Source of the DNA: Spirochaetota bacterium
GTDB taxonomy: Bacteria; Spirochaetota; Spirochaetia; Treponematales; Rectinemataceae
Direction of reading: 5' to 3'
Length of the DNA stretch: 64,000 bases
Assembly: GCA_029265255.1 (NCBI GenBank)
Contig: JAJUJQ010000003.1
Location: 1-64,000 of the forward strand
The position numbers and the translations under genes are program-made. The notes under the pieces are model-generated. The model was given only the letters and a program-made list of their open reading frames with translations, was not told where the DNA came from and made no database searches. This document shows, one piece after another, positions 25,311 to 34,354 of this stretch (the first letter of the stretch is position 1; every line of letters starts with the position of its first letter).

Positions 25311-26579
25311 ATGAAAGCCGCCTTACCTCTTGTGTACTGGCGCAAGACCGGCTCGGAAATCCTTATGTCATTCATGGTATCCTTCTGTTTTTTCTTCATA
25401 GTGTTCCTGATAAACCAGGTTCTTCTTTTTGCGGAGGATATTCTATCGAAAGGCGCTGATCTTCTGTCTGTCGCAAAACTTCTTTTCTATTCTCTTCCGA
25501 CAGTGATTGCCATTTCCGTGCCTTTTTCCGTGCTTGCGGCAACGCTCATGACTTCTTCACGCCAGCATGCGGACAACGAGTTCATGGCTGCGTCGACTCT
25601 GGGCATCCATCCAGCTTTGATCTATGTGCCTTTTCTCATCATCGGTATCGTTATCTCAGCGGCATCGTTTTTGACCAACGACTGGTTCATGCCGCGCGCG
25701 TCGAATGGATTTCGGAATGTATATGCCGAACTTATTCACCGTGCGGCGCGTGTGGAGCTTACGCCATATTCAGTGCTTAAATATGGGAATCGTACGATTG
25801 CGACAGGCGCTGGGGATGGCGATTCACTACGCGATGTTCTTATTTCAGATCAAGATAATCAACCAGATTCTACCACCATGGCCGCGCGCAGGGTGCGAAT
25901 CGGCTTTACTCGTGACCGGCTGGATGCCTTGCTTTCTCTCGAAGGCATTCTCGAACAGAAAGCCCTGCCAGGAAGCAGTGCCAGGGGTGACTTTGCCATT
26001 ACATCAGCGGAAGCAGGAGAAATTCGGATCCGGATACAGGAGCCGATGGCCAATTTTGGCGGAACAAGTCCTTCGGAGATGTCGGCGGCATCCCTTAGCC
26101 GACAGATTGCAGAGAAGCAGAAACGCATCGATGCCAGGATCAGGGATCGTGAGGAACAAAAGGCGACGGTGTTGGACAGGCTGAGACTTTCGTATGGCAT
26201 TTCCGCGGCGATGCTGGAATCGACCGCGGCCTATAATGCATACCGATCGCTCTCCTCGCAGAAGATCGAAGACACTTCATTAAGAATCTATCGACTCGAA
26301 TACCAGAAAAAATTCGTGATTCCTTCGGCCTGTTTTTTCTTTGCCTTTCTCGCTTTCCCACTCGGTATAGGTTCAAGGCGAGCAGGGCGCACCGCAGGAT
26401 TTGGGCTTGCGCTTCTCATTTCCGTGATATACTGGGCGCTCCTCTTTGCTGGACAGACCCTGGGATACCGTCAGGGATTCGATCCTGCGCTTTCCATGTG
26501 GATGCCTAATGCGGTCCTGTTCCTGGCTGGGAGCCTTATGTGGGTTGCAAGAAAACTCACGACAGGGCATTTTCTGTGA
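25311..26579 (+). CDS. lptF: LptF/LptG family permease, first copy
   Basis: Inner-membrane permease subunit of the Lpt ABC transporter, which extracts lipopolysaccharide or a related lipid and passes it to the periplasmic bridge. It has 422 residues with the family topology: about three N-terminal helices ('SFMVSFCFFFIVFLINQVLLF', 'LFYSLPTVIAISVPFSVLAATLM', 'LIYVPFLIIGIVISAASFL'), a periplasmic domain of about 200 residues with a helical insert near 265-320, and three C-terminal helices. It starts one base after dut. The motif 'MTSSRQHADNEFMAASTLGI' is typical for YjgP/YjgQ proteins. Which of the two copies is F or G is uncertain. Confidence 0.85.
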   Translation: MKAALPLVYWRKTGSEILMSFMVSFCFFFIVFLINQVLLFAEDILSKGADLLSVAKLLFYSLPTVIAISVPFSVLAATLMTSSRQHADNEFMAASTLGIHPALIYVPFLIIGIVISAASFLTNDWFMPRASNGFRNVYAELIHRAARVELTPYSVLKYGNRTIATGAGDGDSLRDVLISDQDNQPDSTTMAARRVRIGFTRDRLDALLSLEGILEQKALPGSSARGDFAITSAEAGEIRIRIQEPMANFGGTSPSEMSAASLSRQIAEKQKRIDARIRDREEQKATVLDRLRLSYGISAAMLESTAAYNAYRSLSSQKIEDTSLRIYRLEYQKKFVIPSACFFFAFLAFPLGIGSRRAGRTAGFGLALLISVIYWALLFAGQTLGYRQGFDPALSMWMPNAVLFLAGSLMWVARKLTTGHFL

Positions 26580-26599
26580 GCAGAAGGAGCCAAGACAGC

Positions 26600-27700
26600 A
26601 TGATGAAAGAGGGCCTGTCGCTGAAAATGCCATTGATTCTCTGGTCGAGATATTCTACACGAATCCTTCGTTGGACAATTGGCGGCATGTTCTTCCTTTC
26701 CCTGGTCGTCTCGCTAGCAGAGCTCTTTTCGTTGCTCTGGAAATTTCTTGCGAAAAATGCGGCAATAGGTCCTGTCTCTCAATGGGTCATGCTGGGAATG
26801 CCAAAAAATGCGGTAGATGTATTGCCGGTTGCCTTTCTGTTTGCCATCGTGTTCATCCTTAGCGAAATGCACGCGAACAACGAATTGGAAGCGATATTTG
26901 GAGCAGGAGTTGCGCTTCAGCGATTTCTTTTCCCGCTGGTTGCGATGTCTCTTATGTTGTGTATCACCGAATTCATTGTGGGAGACCGGATCGCAATTCC
27001 CCTTCTGCGCGAACGAAATGTCCTTCAGATGAGGCTGCTGGAGGAGACGGACAGTCGTTCTACCGTACCCGGCCTCATGGTCGATAACGGCAGGAAGATC
27101 TATATCTACAGTCTATTCGAGAAGAAAAGCAGTCGTCTTGTCAATGTACAGGCCTTCAAACGAGACGAGCATGGCCTGATTTCGAAAAAGATCGCTGCTT
27201 CTTCAGCGCAATTCGAGCAGGGGAGCTGGCAGTTCATGAATGCGACCATTTATCTGAATCATGGCGAAGCATGGACAGTACTCAAAGAACATCGCTGGAC
27301 AGACCCTGATTTCGATGAGCCGCCGGCGAGTTTCAGTCGCCCGGCGATGGATGTTCGATTCATGAGATTTCAGGAACTTCGCAATCACATTCGTTTTCTC
27401 CATTCAGCCGGGCTTCCGGTTGAGGAAGCGGAGGTAGAATTGCAAAGAAGACTGTCGTTTGCGCTGACACCTCTTGTCGTGGTGGGGCTTGCGGCCGTAT
27501 TTGCGGGGAGATTCAGAAAAAGCGTCTTTCTGTTGAGTCTGCTTGCCAGCCTTTCGTGTGCCACTCTCTATTATGTGGCTCAGATGATTGCTTCACTTGC
27601 CGCTAGATCCAGGATGGTATCGCCGAATTTGGCGGTATGGGGTGTCATGGGGTTGTTCTCAGCCATTTCCGCAGTGTCGTATTTGAAAGCAAAGACCTGA
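26600..27700 (+). CDS. lptG: LptF/LptG family permease, second copy
   Basis: Partner permease to the preceding gene; LptF and LptG normally form a heterodimer on two LptB ATPases. ATG 26600 (GAAGGAG ten bases upstream) gives 366 residues; the longer frame overlapping lptF back to 26540 is not favoured. N-terminal helices include 'IGGMFFLSLVVSLAELFSLLW' and 'AVDVLPVAFLFAIVFILSEMHANNELEAIFGAGV'. The periplasmic domain has 'GLMVDNGRKIYIYSLFEKKSSRLVNV', and three helices close the protein. No lptA, lptB, lptC or lptD lies in the window. Treponemes keep Lpt genes although some lack LPS, so the cargo is open. Confidence 0.83.
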   Translation: MMKEGLSLKMPLILWSRYSTRILRWTIGGMFFLSLVVSLAELFSLLWKFLAKNAAIGPVSQWVMLGMPKNAVDVLPVAFLFAIVFILSEMHANNELEAIFGAGVALQRFLFPLVAMSLMLCITEFIVGDRIAIPLLRERNVLQMRLLEETDSRSTVPGLMVDNGRKIYIYSLFEKKSSRLVNVQAFKRDEHGLISKKIAASSAQFEQGSWQFMNATIYLNHGEAWTVLKEHRWTDPDFDEPPASFSRPAMDVRFMRFQELRNHIRFLHSAGLPVEEAEVELQRRLSFALTPLVVVGLAAVFAGRFRKSVFLLSLLASLSCATLYYVAQMIASLAARSRMVSPNLAVWGVMGLFSAISAVSYLKAKT

Positions 27701-27770
27701 GTCCTAGCCATTGTTTCCCGCTAGCTGGAACATCGAATCATTCTATCGAATCAGAAAAAAGGAGCATTCC

Positions 27771-28922
27771 ATGGGAGAACGGATTTTTATCGAGACACAT
27801 CGCGATACATCGGGCAGGGCTCGAACGGGAAGGCTTCTGCTGCCCCATGGGGAAGTACAGACTCCAGCTTTCATGCCTGTCGGAACCAATGCGACCGTCA
27901 AGGGAATTGAGCCTCGAGACCTGCGGGAAATGGGATTCGGGATCATCCTCGCCAATACCTATCATCTCTATCTCAGGCCGGGGCCTGACATTATCAAAAA
28001 GGCAGGCGGTCTGCACGGATTTACAAGCTGGGATCGCAATTTTCTTACCGATTCCGGTGGCTTCCAGGTGTTCTCACTCGCGCAGTTCAGAAAAATACTG
28101 GATGAGGGCGTCCATTTCAGATCCCATATCGATGGCTCAAAACATATCCTGACACCAGAACGAGTGGTCGATATCCAAGCAGCCTTCAATTCAGACATCC
28201 AGATGGCGCTCGATATCTGTGCTCCCTGGGGCGAAACCGAGAAGAAAGCCTATCGTGCTGCGCTCCTGACGTATGAATGGGCACAGAGAGCTCGAAAGCG
28301 GTGGCTGGAGCAGCGCGAGGAGGGATACCAGGGGCATCTTTTTGGAATCGTGCAGGGCAACTTCTATCGCGCACTTCGTTCCATGAGCGCAGAACAAATC
28401 AGCTCGCTCGACCTTCCGGGCATCGCTATCGGTGGGCTTTCCATCGGTGAGCCAAAGGAAGCGTATATAGAATATCTCGAATATACCGCTCCATTGCTGC
28501 CTTCAGAAAAACCGCATTATCTCATGGGGATCGGCACCCCAGACTATATCATCGAGGCGGTTCGCAATGGCATCGATATGTTCGATTGCGTTTACCCCAC
28601 TAGAACGGCTCGAAACGGTCTGCTGTTCACCTCAAAAGGCCAGATAAGCATTAAAAAGGCACTGTATCGCGACGATTTCGGACCGATCGACTCTTCCTGC
28701 ACCTGCAGAGTGTGCCGTACCTGGAGCAGAGCCTATATGCACCATCTCTTCAGGAACAGCGAAATCCTGTATTCCATGCTCGCAACCCAGCATAACCTGC
28801 ATTTCATGGCGCAGTTCGTTGAGAGCATTCGTTTGGCGATCCAGGAGGATCGTTTCGAGTCATTTGCCCGAGACTATCTGCAGAATCTTGAGATTCCCGA
28901 AGAAGAGCGGCGGGAATCATAA
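27771..28922 (+). CDS. tgt: tRNA-guanine(34) transglycosylase
   Basis: Exchanges G34 for the queuosine precursor preQ1 in tRNAs with GUN anticodons. ATG 27771 has AAGGAG seven bases upstream and gives 383 residues. Key elements: 'PAFMPVGTNATVKGI' near the N terminus, the active-site 'LTDSGGFQVFSL', the nucleophile region 'DICAPWG', and 'YLMGIGTPDYIIEAVRNGIDMFDCVYPTR'. The zinc site CxCxxC...H is 'CTCRVCRTWSRAYMHHL'. A 70-base gap separates it from lptG. It converges on the greA-like gene, with only 13 bases between the stops. Confidence 0.96.
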   Translation: MGERIFIETHRDTSGRARTGRLLLPHGEVQTPAFMPVGTNATVKGIEPRDLREMGFGIILANTYHLYLRPGPDIIKKAGGLHGFTSWDRNFLTDSGGFQVFSLAQFRKILDEGVHFRSHIDGSKHILTPERVVDIQAAFNSDIQMALDICAPWGETEKKAYRAALLTYEWAQRARKRWLEQREEGYQGHLFGIVQGNFYRALRSMSAEQISSLDLPGIAIGGLSIGEPKEAYIEYLEYTAPLLPSEKPHYLMGIGTPDYIIEAVRNGIDMFDCVYPTRTARNGLLFTSKGQISIKKALYRDDFGPIDSSCTCRVCRTWSRAYMHHLFRNSEILYSMLATQHNLHFMAQFVESIRLAIQEDRFESFARDYLQNLEIPEEERRES

Positions 28923-28935
28923 GCGCGGCATTTCG

Positions 28936-31620
28936 CTAAAATTCCGCTTTTTCGATCGCCAGCACCTTGTAGCTGAATTTCCGTTCGTTGATGGTGAAGT
29001 TGAGCACATCTCCGACCTTGTGGTTCAGCAGGTGTTTGCCGATCGGCGACAAATAGGAGATGATGCTGCGGTCTGGATCTGATTCCCATGGCCCCAGAAT
29101 AGTGAAATGCTCCTCGGTGTCTGTGAGCAGGTTCTTCAGCGTCACAAAGGTTCCAAACGAAATAGCGCTCGTATCGACGTTGTCTGGTCCGATGATTTGG
29201 GCGCGGTCGAGTTCGTTTTTCAGCTTGCCAACCTTTGAATTGAGCTCATCCTGCTTTTCTTTGGCTGCTTTGTATTCCGCGTTTTCTCTCAAGTCTCCCA
29301 GCGAAAGGGCAAAGGCGATTTCCTTTTGATTGAGAGGCACTTCCACTTCCATGATATGGGCGAGCAGCCGCTTTTTTTCGTCATACTTGGCAGCGGTGAC
29401 CATGAGTCCGCGCGATACGGTAAGTCGCTCGCTCGAGTCATAGAATTTGATACCGGGGAAGCGTTCACTGATCTTTTTCCTTATCGCGAGCTTATAGGCA
29501 GGATCTACTTCCTTGATGTCCGCGAGCATCGAATAGACACGCTCGGTTACCTGCCGTGGCGCGTCTGTGAGGAATTCATCAAGCGCTCCTTCTTTGAAGA
29601 GTATGTTCTGCACAAGCTTGTTGATCTTACGGTTTTCAGTGGTATCCTTATGGCTGTCAATTTCCTTGAATGTAATATCCAGGATGTGGAGCAGGGTAAG
29701 GATGATTTTCTCGTGCACAATGCCGATATCCTTAAACCAAGGTTCGTCACGGAGTTCTTTTGCCAGCCAGATGAAGGCTTCACGCATGTCTTTGTAGTTC
29801 TCTACGATGAAAATGGCCATGCGCTTGAGTTTTTCCTCATGCCCAGTCGACTTGAGCGAGTCCAGCATTTTCATCGATCGCGCATATGGCAGGAGAAGAA
29901 TAAAAATGTCAGGCCAGTTCGGTATACTGGATTTGATATTCTGGATAAAGAGGTTCCGAAGTTCCGTATCCCTGATGCCCAAATAAATGGACACGACATT
30001 GTCTTTGATCTGAGCAAAGAGATCAGAGAATTTGACCGTGACGTGCTGTTGGAGCCGCGGGAACCGGATTGAAAGCTCCTTGAGCAGCAGCCATGAACCG
30101 ACCACGAATTCGTTGGCCTGCGAAAGCTTGAGGAATGAAGTGAAATACGACAGCATGTCCTCGAAATAGTCGGAATCGGTATCGCTTGTCTCGACGTAGT
30201 CGCGGAAATACTGAGCGCGCGCGAAAAAATTCTTCTCCGCCTTGAACTGGGAATAGATCTTTTCCTCGAATGAAAGCGGTCTATCCCTCACAATGAAGGT
30301 TGAGATGTCGTCTGAAGCATTTCCGAACAGCGGATCTGTTTTAAGAATATCCTTTGCCCGGTTGCTCCATGCTGTCCACTCCGACAGACTGAGCACCGAC
30401 GGTACAAGTTCTCCCTTGATGCGCTTCATGTCGGCCTTGTTGTCGAAACTCTTGATGATGATCCTGATGGCCCACGCTGGGTCTGCCTTCACTTTCTCCC
30501 TCAATTTCTCCTTGGGCCAGGTGGCTTTGAGAACCCAAATATGGTCCTTTGAAAGAGTAGTAAGGCTGTCGAATGCCATTTTCAGAGACATGCGATGCCC
30601 GCGTGATTTCGCAAAATCGATGATGATTTCGTCGTTGGTGATGGCTGCAATGCGGCCGATGCTCCATGTGCGGTGATACACGAAGTTGCCCTTGTCAAAG
30701 GCGATTCTCTTTTCAAAATCCGCGATCGCTTCGTGGAGGGAGCGATAGGTTTGCGCGAGGTTGGAAAGCCGGACACATTCCGCGAACATGGAATGATTGC
30801 CGTAAATAGCGGTATAGCAATCAAGGAATTCCTTGCGTAGATTCGGATTGCGTTCGTCATACTCGATCGACAGCTTGAGAATATCCAGCGCGGTGGCCCA
30901 TTTTTCATTTTTTTTGTACCACTGGTACAGTTCGAGAAGAAGTAGCGCGGCTTTTTCTGGCGATATCTGCTTCGCAATCTTTTTCTGCGCGTGCAGATAG
31001 AAGTCAAGATCCTCAGGAGAAAGCTCGAGCAGAATCAGCCATATTTCCTTGATATTCGCGAAGAGTCCTTTGTTGATATAGCGAATCAGGGCTTTTTTGT
31101 AGAAGTCGACGGCATCTTCAACCAGGCCTTTTTCCTTCTTCCATTCCGCGACCATCTGTGCCAGCTCGGCTTCTTCGCTGTCTATGCGGACAAGGCGTTC
31201 CCATACTTCATAGCGCTGTTCTTTCTTATCTTCGTCTGCATAACATTCCGCAAGTTTCATGAGCGCGATGCGGTTCTCGCCATAGTCAAGAATACGGTTG
31301 CAAATGTATTCGATAATGTTCTGCTTCTTGCTTTCCGAGAAGAGGTCCATGAGCTGTACCAGCCATGATTCGTCCGCCGGCTGGCGCATGACATTGATGA
31401 TTCCTGCAACATAGAGAGCAATGACGCTGGTCTTGGTCTGTTCGAGATGTTCGCTGCACAGAGTAAGTATTTCATCGATCGCATCCTCTTGAACAGCTTC
31501 TTCGATGAAGCGGTCGAGTTCCTTGAGGCTGCTGACCGAATAATTGGCCATCATCGTCCGGGTCCACTTTTCTTCATTCAGCATCAACTGCAGCTTTTCG
31601 CTCAACCGGGAATCAGCCAT
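28936..31620 (-). CDS. greA: Long spirochaete-type transcription elongation factor GreA with helical N-terminal extension
   Basis: Only the last 160 or so of 894 residues are GreA: a coiled-coil finger with the acidic tip 'SLGDLRENAEYKAAKEKQDELNSKVGKL' (Asp and Glu that stimulate polymerase transcript cleavage), then the FKBP-like C-terminal domain ('ISFGTFVTLKNL...', 'GDVLNFTI'). The preceding 730 residues are almost wholly helical and TPR-like ('AVDFYKKALIRYINKG', 'KWATALDILKLSIEYDERNPNL'), with a short beta-rich patch ('RTWSIGRIAAITNDEIIIDFAKSRGHRMSLKMAF') that looks like a CarD/Tudor-type polymerase-binding fold. ATG 31620 follows AGGAGAAG; 31623 is an alternative. From memory, Borrelia and Treponema have similarly long GreA proteins, so this is a lineage trait rather than an assembly artefact. 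Confidence 0.88.
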   Translation of the reverse strand: MADSRLSEKLQLMLNEEKWTRTMMANYSVSSLKELDRFIEEAVQEDAIDEILTLCSEHLEQTKTSVIALYVAGIINVMRQPADESWLVQLMDLFSESKKQNIIEYICNRILDYGENRIALMKLAECYADEDKKEQRYEVWERLVRIDSEEAELAQMVAEWKKEKGLVEDAVDFYKKALIRYINKGLFANIKEIWLILLELSPEDLDFYLHAQKKIAKQISPEKAALLLLELYQWYKKNEKWATALDILKLSIEYDERNPNLRKEFLDCYTAIYGNHSMFAECVRLSNLAQTYRSLHEAIADFEKRIAFDKGNFVYHRTWSIGRIAAITNDEIIIDFAKSRGHRMSLKMAFDSLTTLSKDHIWVLKATWPKEKLREKVKADPAWAIRIIIKSFDNKADMKRIKGELVPSVLSLSEWTAWSNRAKDILKTDPLFGNASDDISTFIVRDRPLSFEEKIYSQFKAEKNFFARAQYFRDYVETSDTDSDYFEDMLSYFTSFLKLSQANEFVVGSWLLLKELSIRFPRLQQHVTVKFSDLFAQIKDNVVSIYLGIRDTELRNLFIQNIKSSIPNWPDIFILLLPYARSMKMLDSLKSTGHEEKLKRMAIFIVENYKDMREAFIWLAKELRDEPWFKDIGIVHEKIILTLLHILDITFKEIDSHKDTTENRKINKLVQNILFKEGALDEFLTDAPRQVTERVYSMLADIKEVDPAYKLAIRKKISERFPGIKFYDSSERLTVSRGLMVTAAKYDEKKRLLAHIMEVEVPLNQKEIAFALSLGDLRENAEYKAAKEKQDELNSKVGKLKNELDRAQIIGPDNVDTSAISFGTFVTLKNLLTDTEEHFTILGPWESDPDRSIISYLSPIGKHLLNHKVGDVLNFTINERKFSYKVLAIEKAEF

Positions 31621-31630
31621 CATCTTCTCC

Positions 31631-32584
31631 TCATGATCCTGTATATTGCGCGTATATTGATGGATCAAGAATCTTGATCTTCGACAACACGGTGTTCAGC
31701 CCCGCTACATCATTCTGTGTACGCAGGTAGTCAACCATCCAGAAATAGCGATTCAGGAGCCGGGGAAGGATGCTCGAACGCTGGGGTGCGCGTTCACGCA
31801 GTTCCACATCCATTTGCCGCGCGCTAGACGCAATTCTGGCGTACTCGGCGCTGCTGAGTGTACGCTTGACGTTCAGTACACCCCATATTTCCCCATATAC
31901 CGGAATCCATTCTGCGATATCTTTTCCAGAATATCCTAATTCTCTTACATTTTCAATGATCTTGATGATGAATTCGGACTCGAGGAATTCCAAATCAACG
32001 GCCTGTGGATCGATGAAAAAGGCCTCTCTAAAGAGTGCCTTTGACATCCGCACTTCTCCAGCGAGGGCATACGCGTCGCCGAGTTCTGCGAGCGTCCCCG
32101 CGTCGTTCTTGCGGCCCTGCGAAGCGCGTTCGAGATGGACAATCGCGGTTTCTATATCTCCGCAGGCCTTTCTGACCCGGCCCAGCCTGAAATCGATCGA
32201 AGGTCCCATCGCGTCTTTCTGTTCATCAGGGATTGCGCAATATTGATCCAAGGCCATCCCGAACGCGAATCTTCGGAACGCGTACCGTGCGGTTTCGTAA
32301 TCGCCTTTAATATGTTCAAGGAAGCCAAGAAAGCGCTTCCATGATGCACACAGATAATCACCACGGCCTACAAGGTCGGTTGTGTCTGGCAGATGTGCGA
32401 GCTGTTCCTTCCAGAATTGAAGGCATTTCATTGAGAAAAGAACTTCCGGGTTTTCAAAATCATAGCGGATTGCTCGTTCCAGGAAGATATCTGCGTTCGC
32501 AAGGTCCACGTTTTTGAGGCACTCGTATGCAGTGGCGAGTTCCATTGCCGCCAATGAGGGATCAACTCCGTTTTTTCTGGGCAT
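31631..32584 (-). CDS. Tetratricopeptide-repeat protein upstream of greA
   Basis: The product has 317 residues and is predicted cytoplasmic (no signal peptide). TPR-like helix pairs are visible at about 14-45 ('AAMELATAYECLKNVDLANADIFLERAIRYD'), 86-105 and 135-190 ('DIETAIVHLERASQGRKNDAGTLAELGDAYALAGEVRMSKALFREAFFIDP'). The C-terminal third is helical without an obvious repeat. It ends ten bases before greA on the same strand, so the pair forms an operon, and a joint role with the helical GreA extension is plausible but unproven. The start ATG has AAGGAG 13 bases upstream, rather far. Confidence 0.75.
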   Translation of the reverse strand: MPRKNGVDPSLAAMELATAYECLKNVDLANADIFLERAIRYDFENPEVLFSMKCLQFWKEQLAHLPDTTDLVGRGDYLCASWKRFLGFLEHIKGDYETARYAFRRFAFGMALDQYCAIPDEQKDAMGPSIDFRLGRVRKACGDIETAIVHLERASQGRKNDAGTLAELGDAYALAGEVRMSKALFREAFFIDPQAVDLEFLESEFIIKIIENVRELGYSGKDIAEWIPVYGEIWGVLNVKRTLSSAEYARIASSARQMDVELRERAPQRSSILPRLLNRYFWMVDYLRTQNDVAGLNTVLSKIKILDPSIYAQYTGS

Positions 32585-32618
32585 GAAGAATGGCTGGCTC
32601 CTTGGGATTCTTTCTTAT

Positions 32619-32648
32619 ATACTATCCGAGGCATGAAATATTGGTCAA
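32619..32648 (-). promoter_or_regulatory. Predicted promoter of the TPR-greA operon
   Basis: Read on the minus strand: TTGACC (32648-32643), 18-base spacer, TAGTAT (32624-32619). It leaves a leader of about 28 bases containing AAGGAG before the TPR gene. Confidence 0.55.
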
Positions 32649-32697
32649 TGGATCCTTTTGAAGAACTGTTGCCAGCATTCGAATGGTTAGAAAACCG

Positions 32698-32727
32698 CTG
32701 GCATCAGATCTCATTTTGCGCTATGCT
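32698..32727 (+). promoter_or_regulatory. Predicted rpe promoter
   Basis: CTGGCA (32698-32703), 18-base spacer, TATGCT (32722-32727). The -10 ends 11 bases before the rpe ATG, implying a leader of only about five nucleotides without a Shine-Dalgarno. Confidence 0.45.
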
Positions 32728-32738
32728 CTAAAGCAATC

Positions 32739-33416
32739 ATGAATGTACCAATTATCGCGCCCTCGCTTCTGTCGGCTGATTTCGCGGACATGGCCTCTGG
32801 CGTTTCGAGGGTAGAAAAAAGTACGGCTGAATGGATTCACCTCGATGTGATGGATGGCTGCTTCGTGCCTCCCATCACATTCGGAAGTAAGATGATCGCC
32901 GACATCAGAAAGCGAACATCTCTGTTTCTTGATGTTCATCTTATGGTTCAAGCTCCTGAGCATCATGTCCATGCGTTTATAGACGCGGGCGCCGATGCGG
33001 TTACTTTTCATCCTGAGGCCTGTATTCACTCGCATCGCCTGCTGCACAGCATTAAGGCCGCGGGGAAAAAGGCAGGAATCTCGCTCGTTCCCTCAACACC
33101 GGTGTCGGCAATCACACCACTGCTTGATGAGACCGATCTTGTTCTCATTATGACCGTCAATCCTGGCTATGGAGGGCAGACACTTATCGCATCCTGCCTG
33201 TCGAAGATAGATGATCTCCTTGAATGGAAAGCAACGCATGGGCTGTCATTTATGGTTTCGATTGATGGGGGTGTCAATCTTGGCACCATCGCCAAAATCG
33301 CGCCGCACCATCCGGATGTTCTTGTCATTGGAAGCGCGTTTTTCGCTGCGGCTGATTCTCATCAGTTTGCAAGGAATATTCGGGAGACCTTTCTGAAAGC
33401 TGGTTCGGGATCGTGA
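32739..33416 (+). CDS. rpe: Ribulose-phosphate 3-epimerase
   Basis: Interconverts ribulose 5-phosphate and xylulose 5-phosphate in the pentose phosphate pathway. The 225-residue TIM barrel shows the full family pattern: 'IAPSLLSADFADM', the metal and catalytic motif 'WIHLDVMDGCFVPPITFG', 'LDVHLMVQAPEHHV', 'VTFHPEA', 'VLIMTVNPGYGGQ' and 'VSIDGGVNLGTI'. The ATG has no recognisable ribosome site and lies just after a predicted -10. It opens a plus-strand operon (rpe, TPR, exported protein, dtd) diverging from the TPR-greA operon. Confidence 0.95.
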   Translation: MNVPIIAPSLLSADFADMASGVSRVEKSTAEWIHLDVMDGCFVPPITFGSKMIADIRKRTSLFLDVHLMVQAPEHHVHAFIDAGADAVTFHPEACIHSHRLLHSIKAAGKKAGISLVPSTPVSAITPLLDETDLVLIMTVNPGYGGQTLIASCLSKIDDLLEWKATHGLSFMVSIDGGVNLGTIAKIAPHHPDVLVIGSAFFAAADSHQFARNIRETFLKAGSGS

Positions 33417-33430
33417 GGTATCGCCAGGCT

Positions 33431-34354
33431 ATGACAATGATGCGTTGGATGACATGCAGGAAAAAGAACATAGGCGTGATTCTGGTGCTTTTTTTTCTTG
33501 TGGTAACAGGAATATGGGCAGCACCAAGCGATTCCGATGAGGCAGTGGCAGCAGATTTTTCTGCTGCGTTTTCCCGATACCGCAGCGGAGATTATCTTGC
33601 GGCAGCGGAGCAGTATATCCGTTTGCGCGAGCTGCTGCAGAACGATGTACGTGCGCAGGTTGCCTGCCTAATGGCCGCGCGTTCCTATTTTGACGCCAAA
33701 GAGTATGAAAAAGCATACACCCTCTATACTCAATTCCTGGATCAATATCCGGACAGCCCGAATGTGGCCGAAGCGATGTTCATGAAAGCACGCCTGCTCC
33801 ATGAGACTGGACGGTATAGGGAAGCCGCTCATGCCTTTACCTCATTTCTTGATCAGTACCCAGATCACTTCCGAGTTCCAGCCGCGCTCTCTCTGGAAGC
33901 CGAGAGTCTCTACCGGCTTGGGGACCTATACGATGCCTATCGAATTCTTTCCGCGCTGAGGGAGCGTTACCCAGATACAGACGAGTCCGCAAATGCCGTA
34001 TGGCGCATGAACATCATCAGTCTGGAACTGCGCTCGATCCAGTATATGCGTATAAGTGAATACGAATCATCGCGAGCACTCCAGCAGGAATTTGCCGCTA
34101 CAAGACACGAAGCGAAAGAGGAACAGAAACAGTTAAGACTGTATATGTTGATTAATCTGCTCAGGAGCAGGAATGGAATACCGCCGACAATAGGGCTGCC
34201 GTTGTACCGCTCGTATATCCCGTCCGAAAGAGTAATCGATCCGACAACTACCGCACGGCAGAATAGACTTGCAGTGCTTCTCGAAGCAAAAAAGCGAATA
34301 CTTGCGTTGCTTCTCGCGCGGATAGATGCTTACCTGACGGAGAGCGAACGATGA
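33431..34354 (+). CDS. Exported TPR protein of BamD/YbgF type
   Basis: A hydrophobic N terminus ('IGVILVLFFLVVTGIWA', cleavage after A) predicts a periplasmic protein. The mature part has at least three TPR-like repeats: 'AFSRYRSGDYLAAAEQYIRLRELL', 'AARSYFDAKEYEKAYTLYTQFLDQYPDSPNVAEAMFMKA' and 'RLLHETGRYREAAHAFTSFLDQYPDHFRVPAALSLEA'. This spacing and the 'QYPDS' turns resemble BamD and CpoB/YbgF, which serve outer-membrane assembly and division, but no BamD lipobox is present. The start is uncertain: ATG 33431 is used, and GTG 33413 would overlap the rpe stop. It overlaps the next gene by four bases. Confidence 0.7.
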   Translation: MTMMRWMTCRKKNIGVILVLFFLVVTGIWAAPSDSDEAVAADFSAAFSRYRSGDYLAAAEQYIRLRELLQNDVRAQVACLMAARSYFDAKEYEKAYTLYTQFLDQYPDSPNVAEAMFMKARLLHETGRYREAAHAFTSFLDQYPDHFRVPAALSLEAESLYRLGDLYDAYRILSALRERYPDTDESANAVWRMNIISLELRSIQYMRISEYESSRALQQEFAATRHEAKEEQKQLRLYMLINLLRSRNGIPPTIGLPLYRSYIPSERVIDPTTTARQNRLAVLLEAKKRILALLLARIDAYLTESER

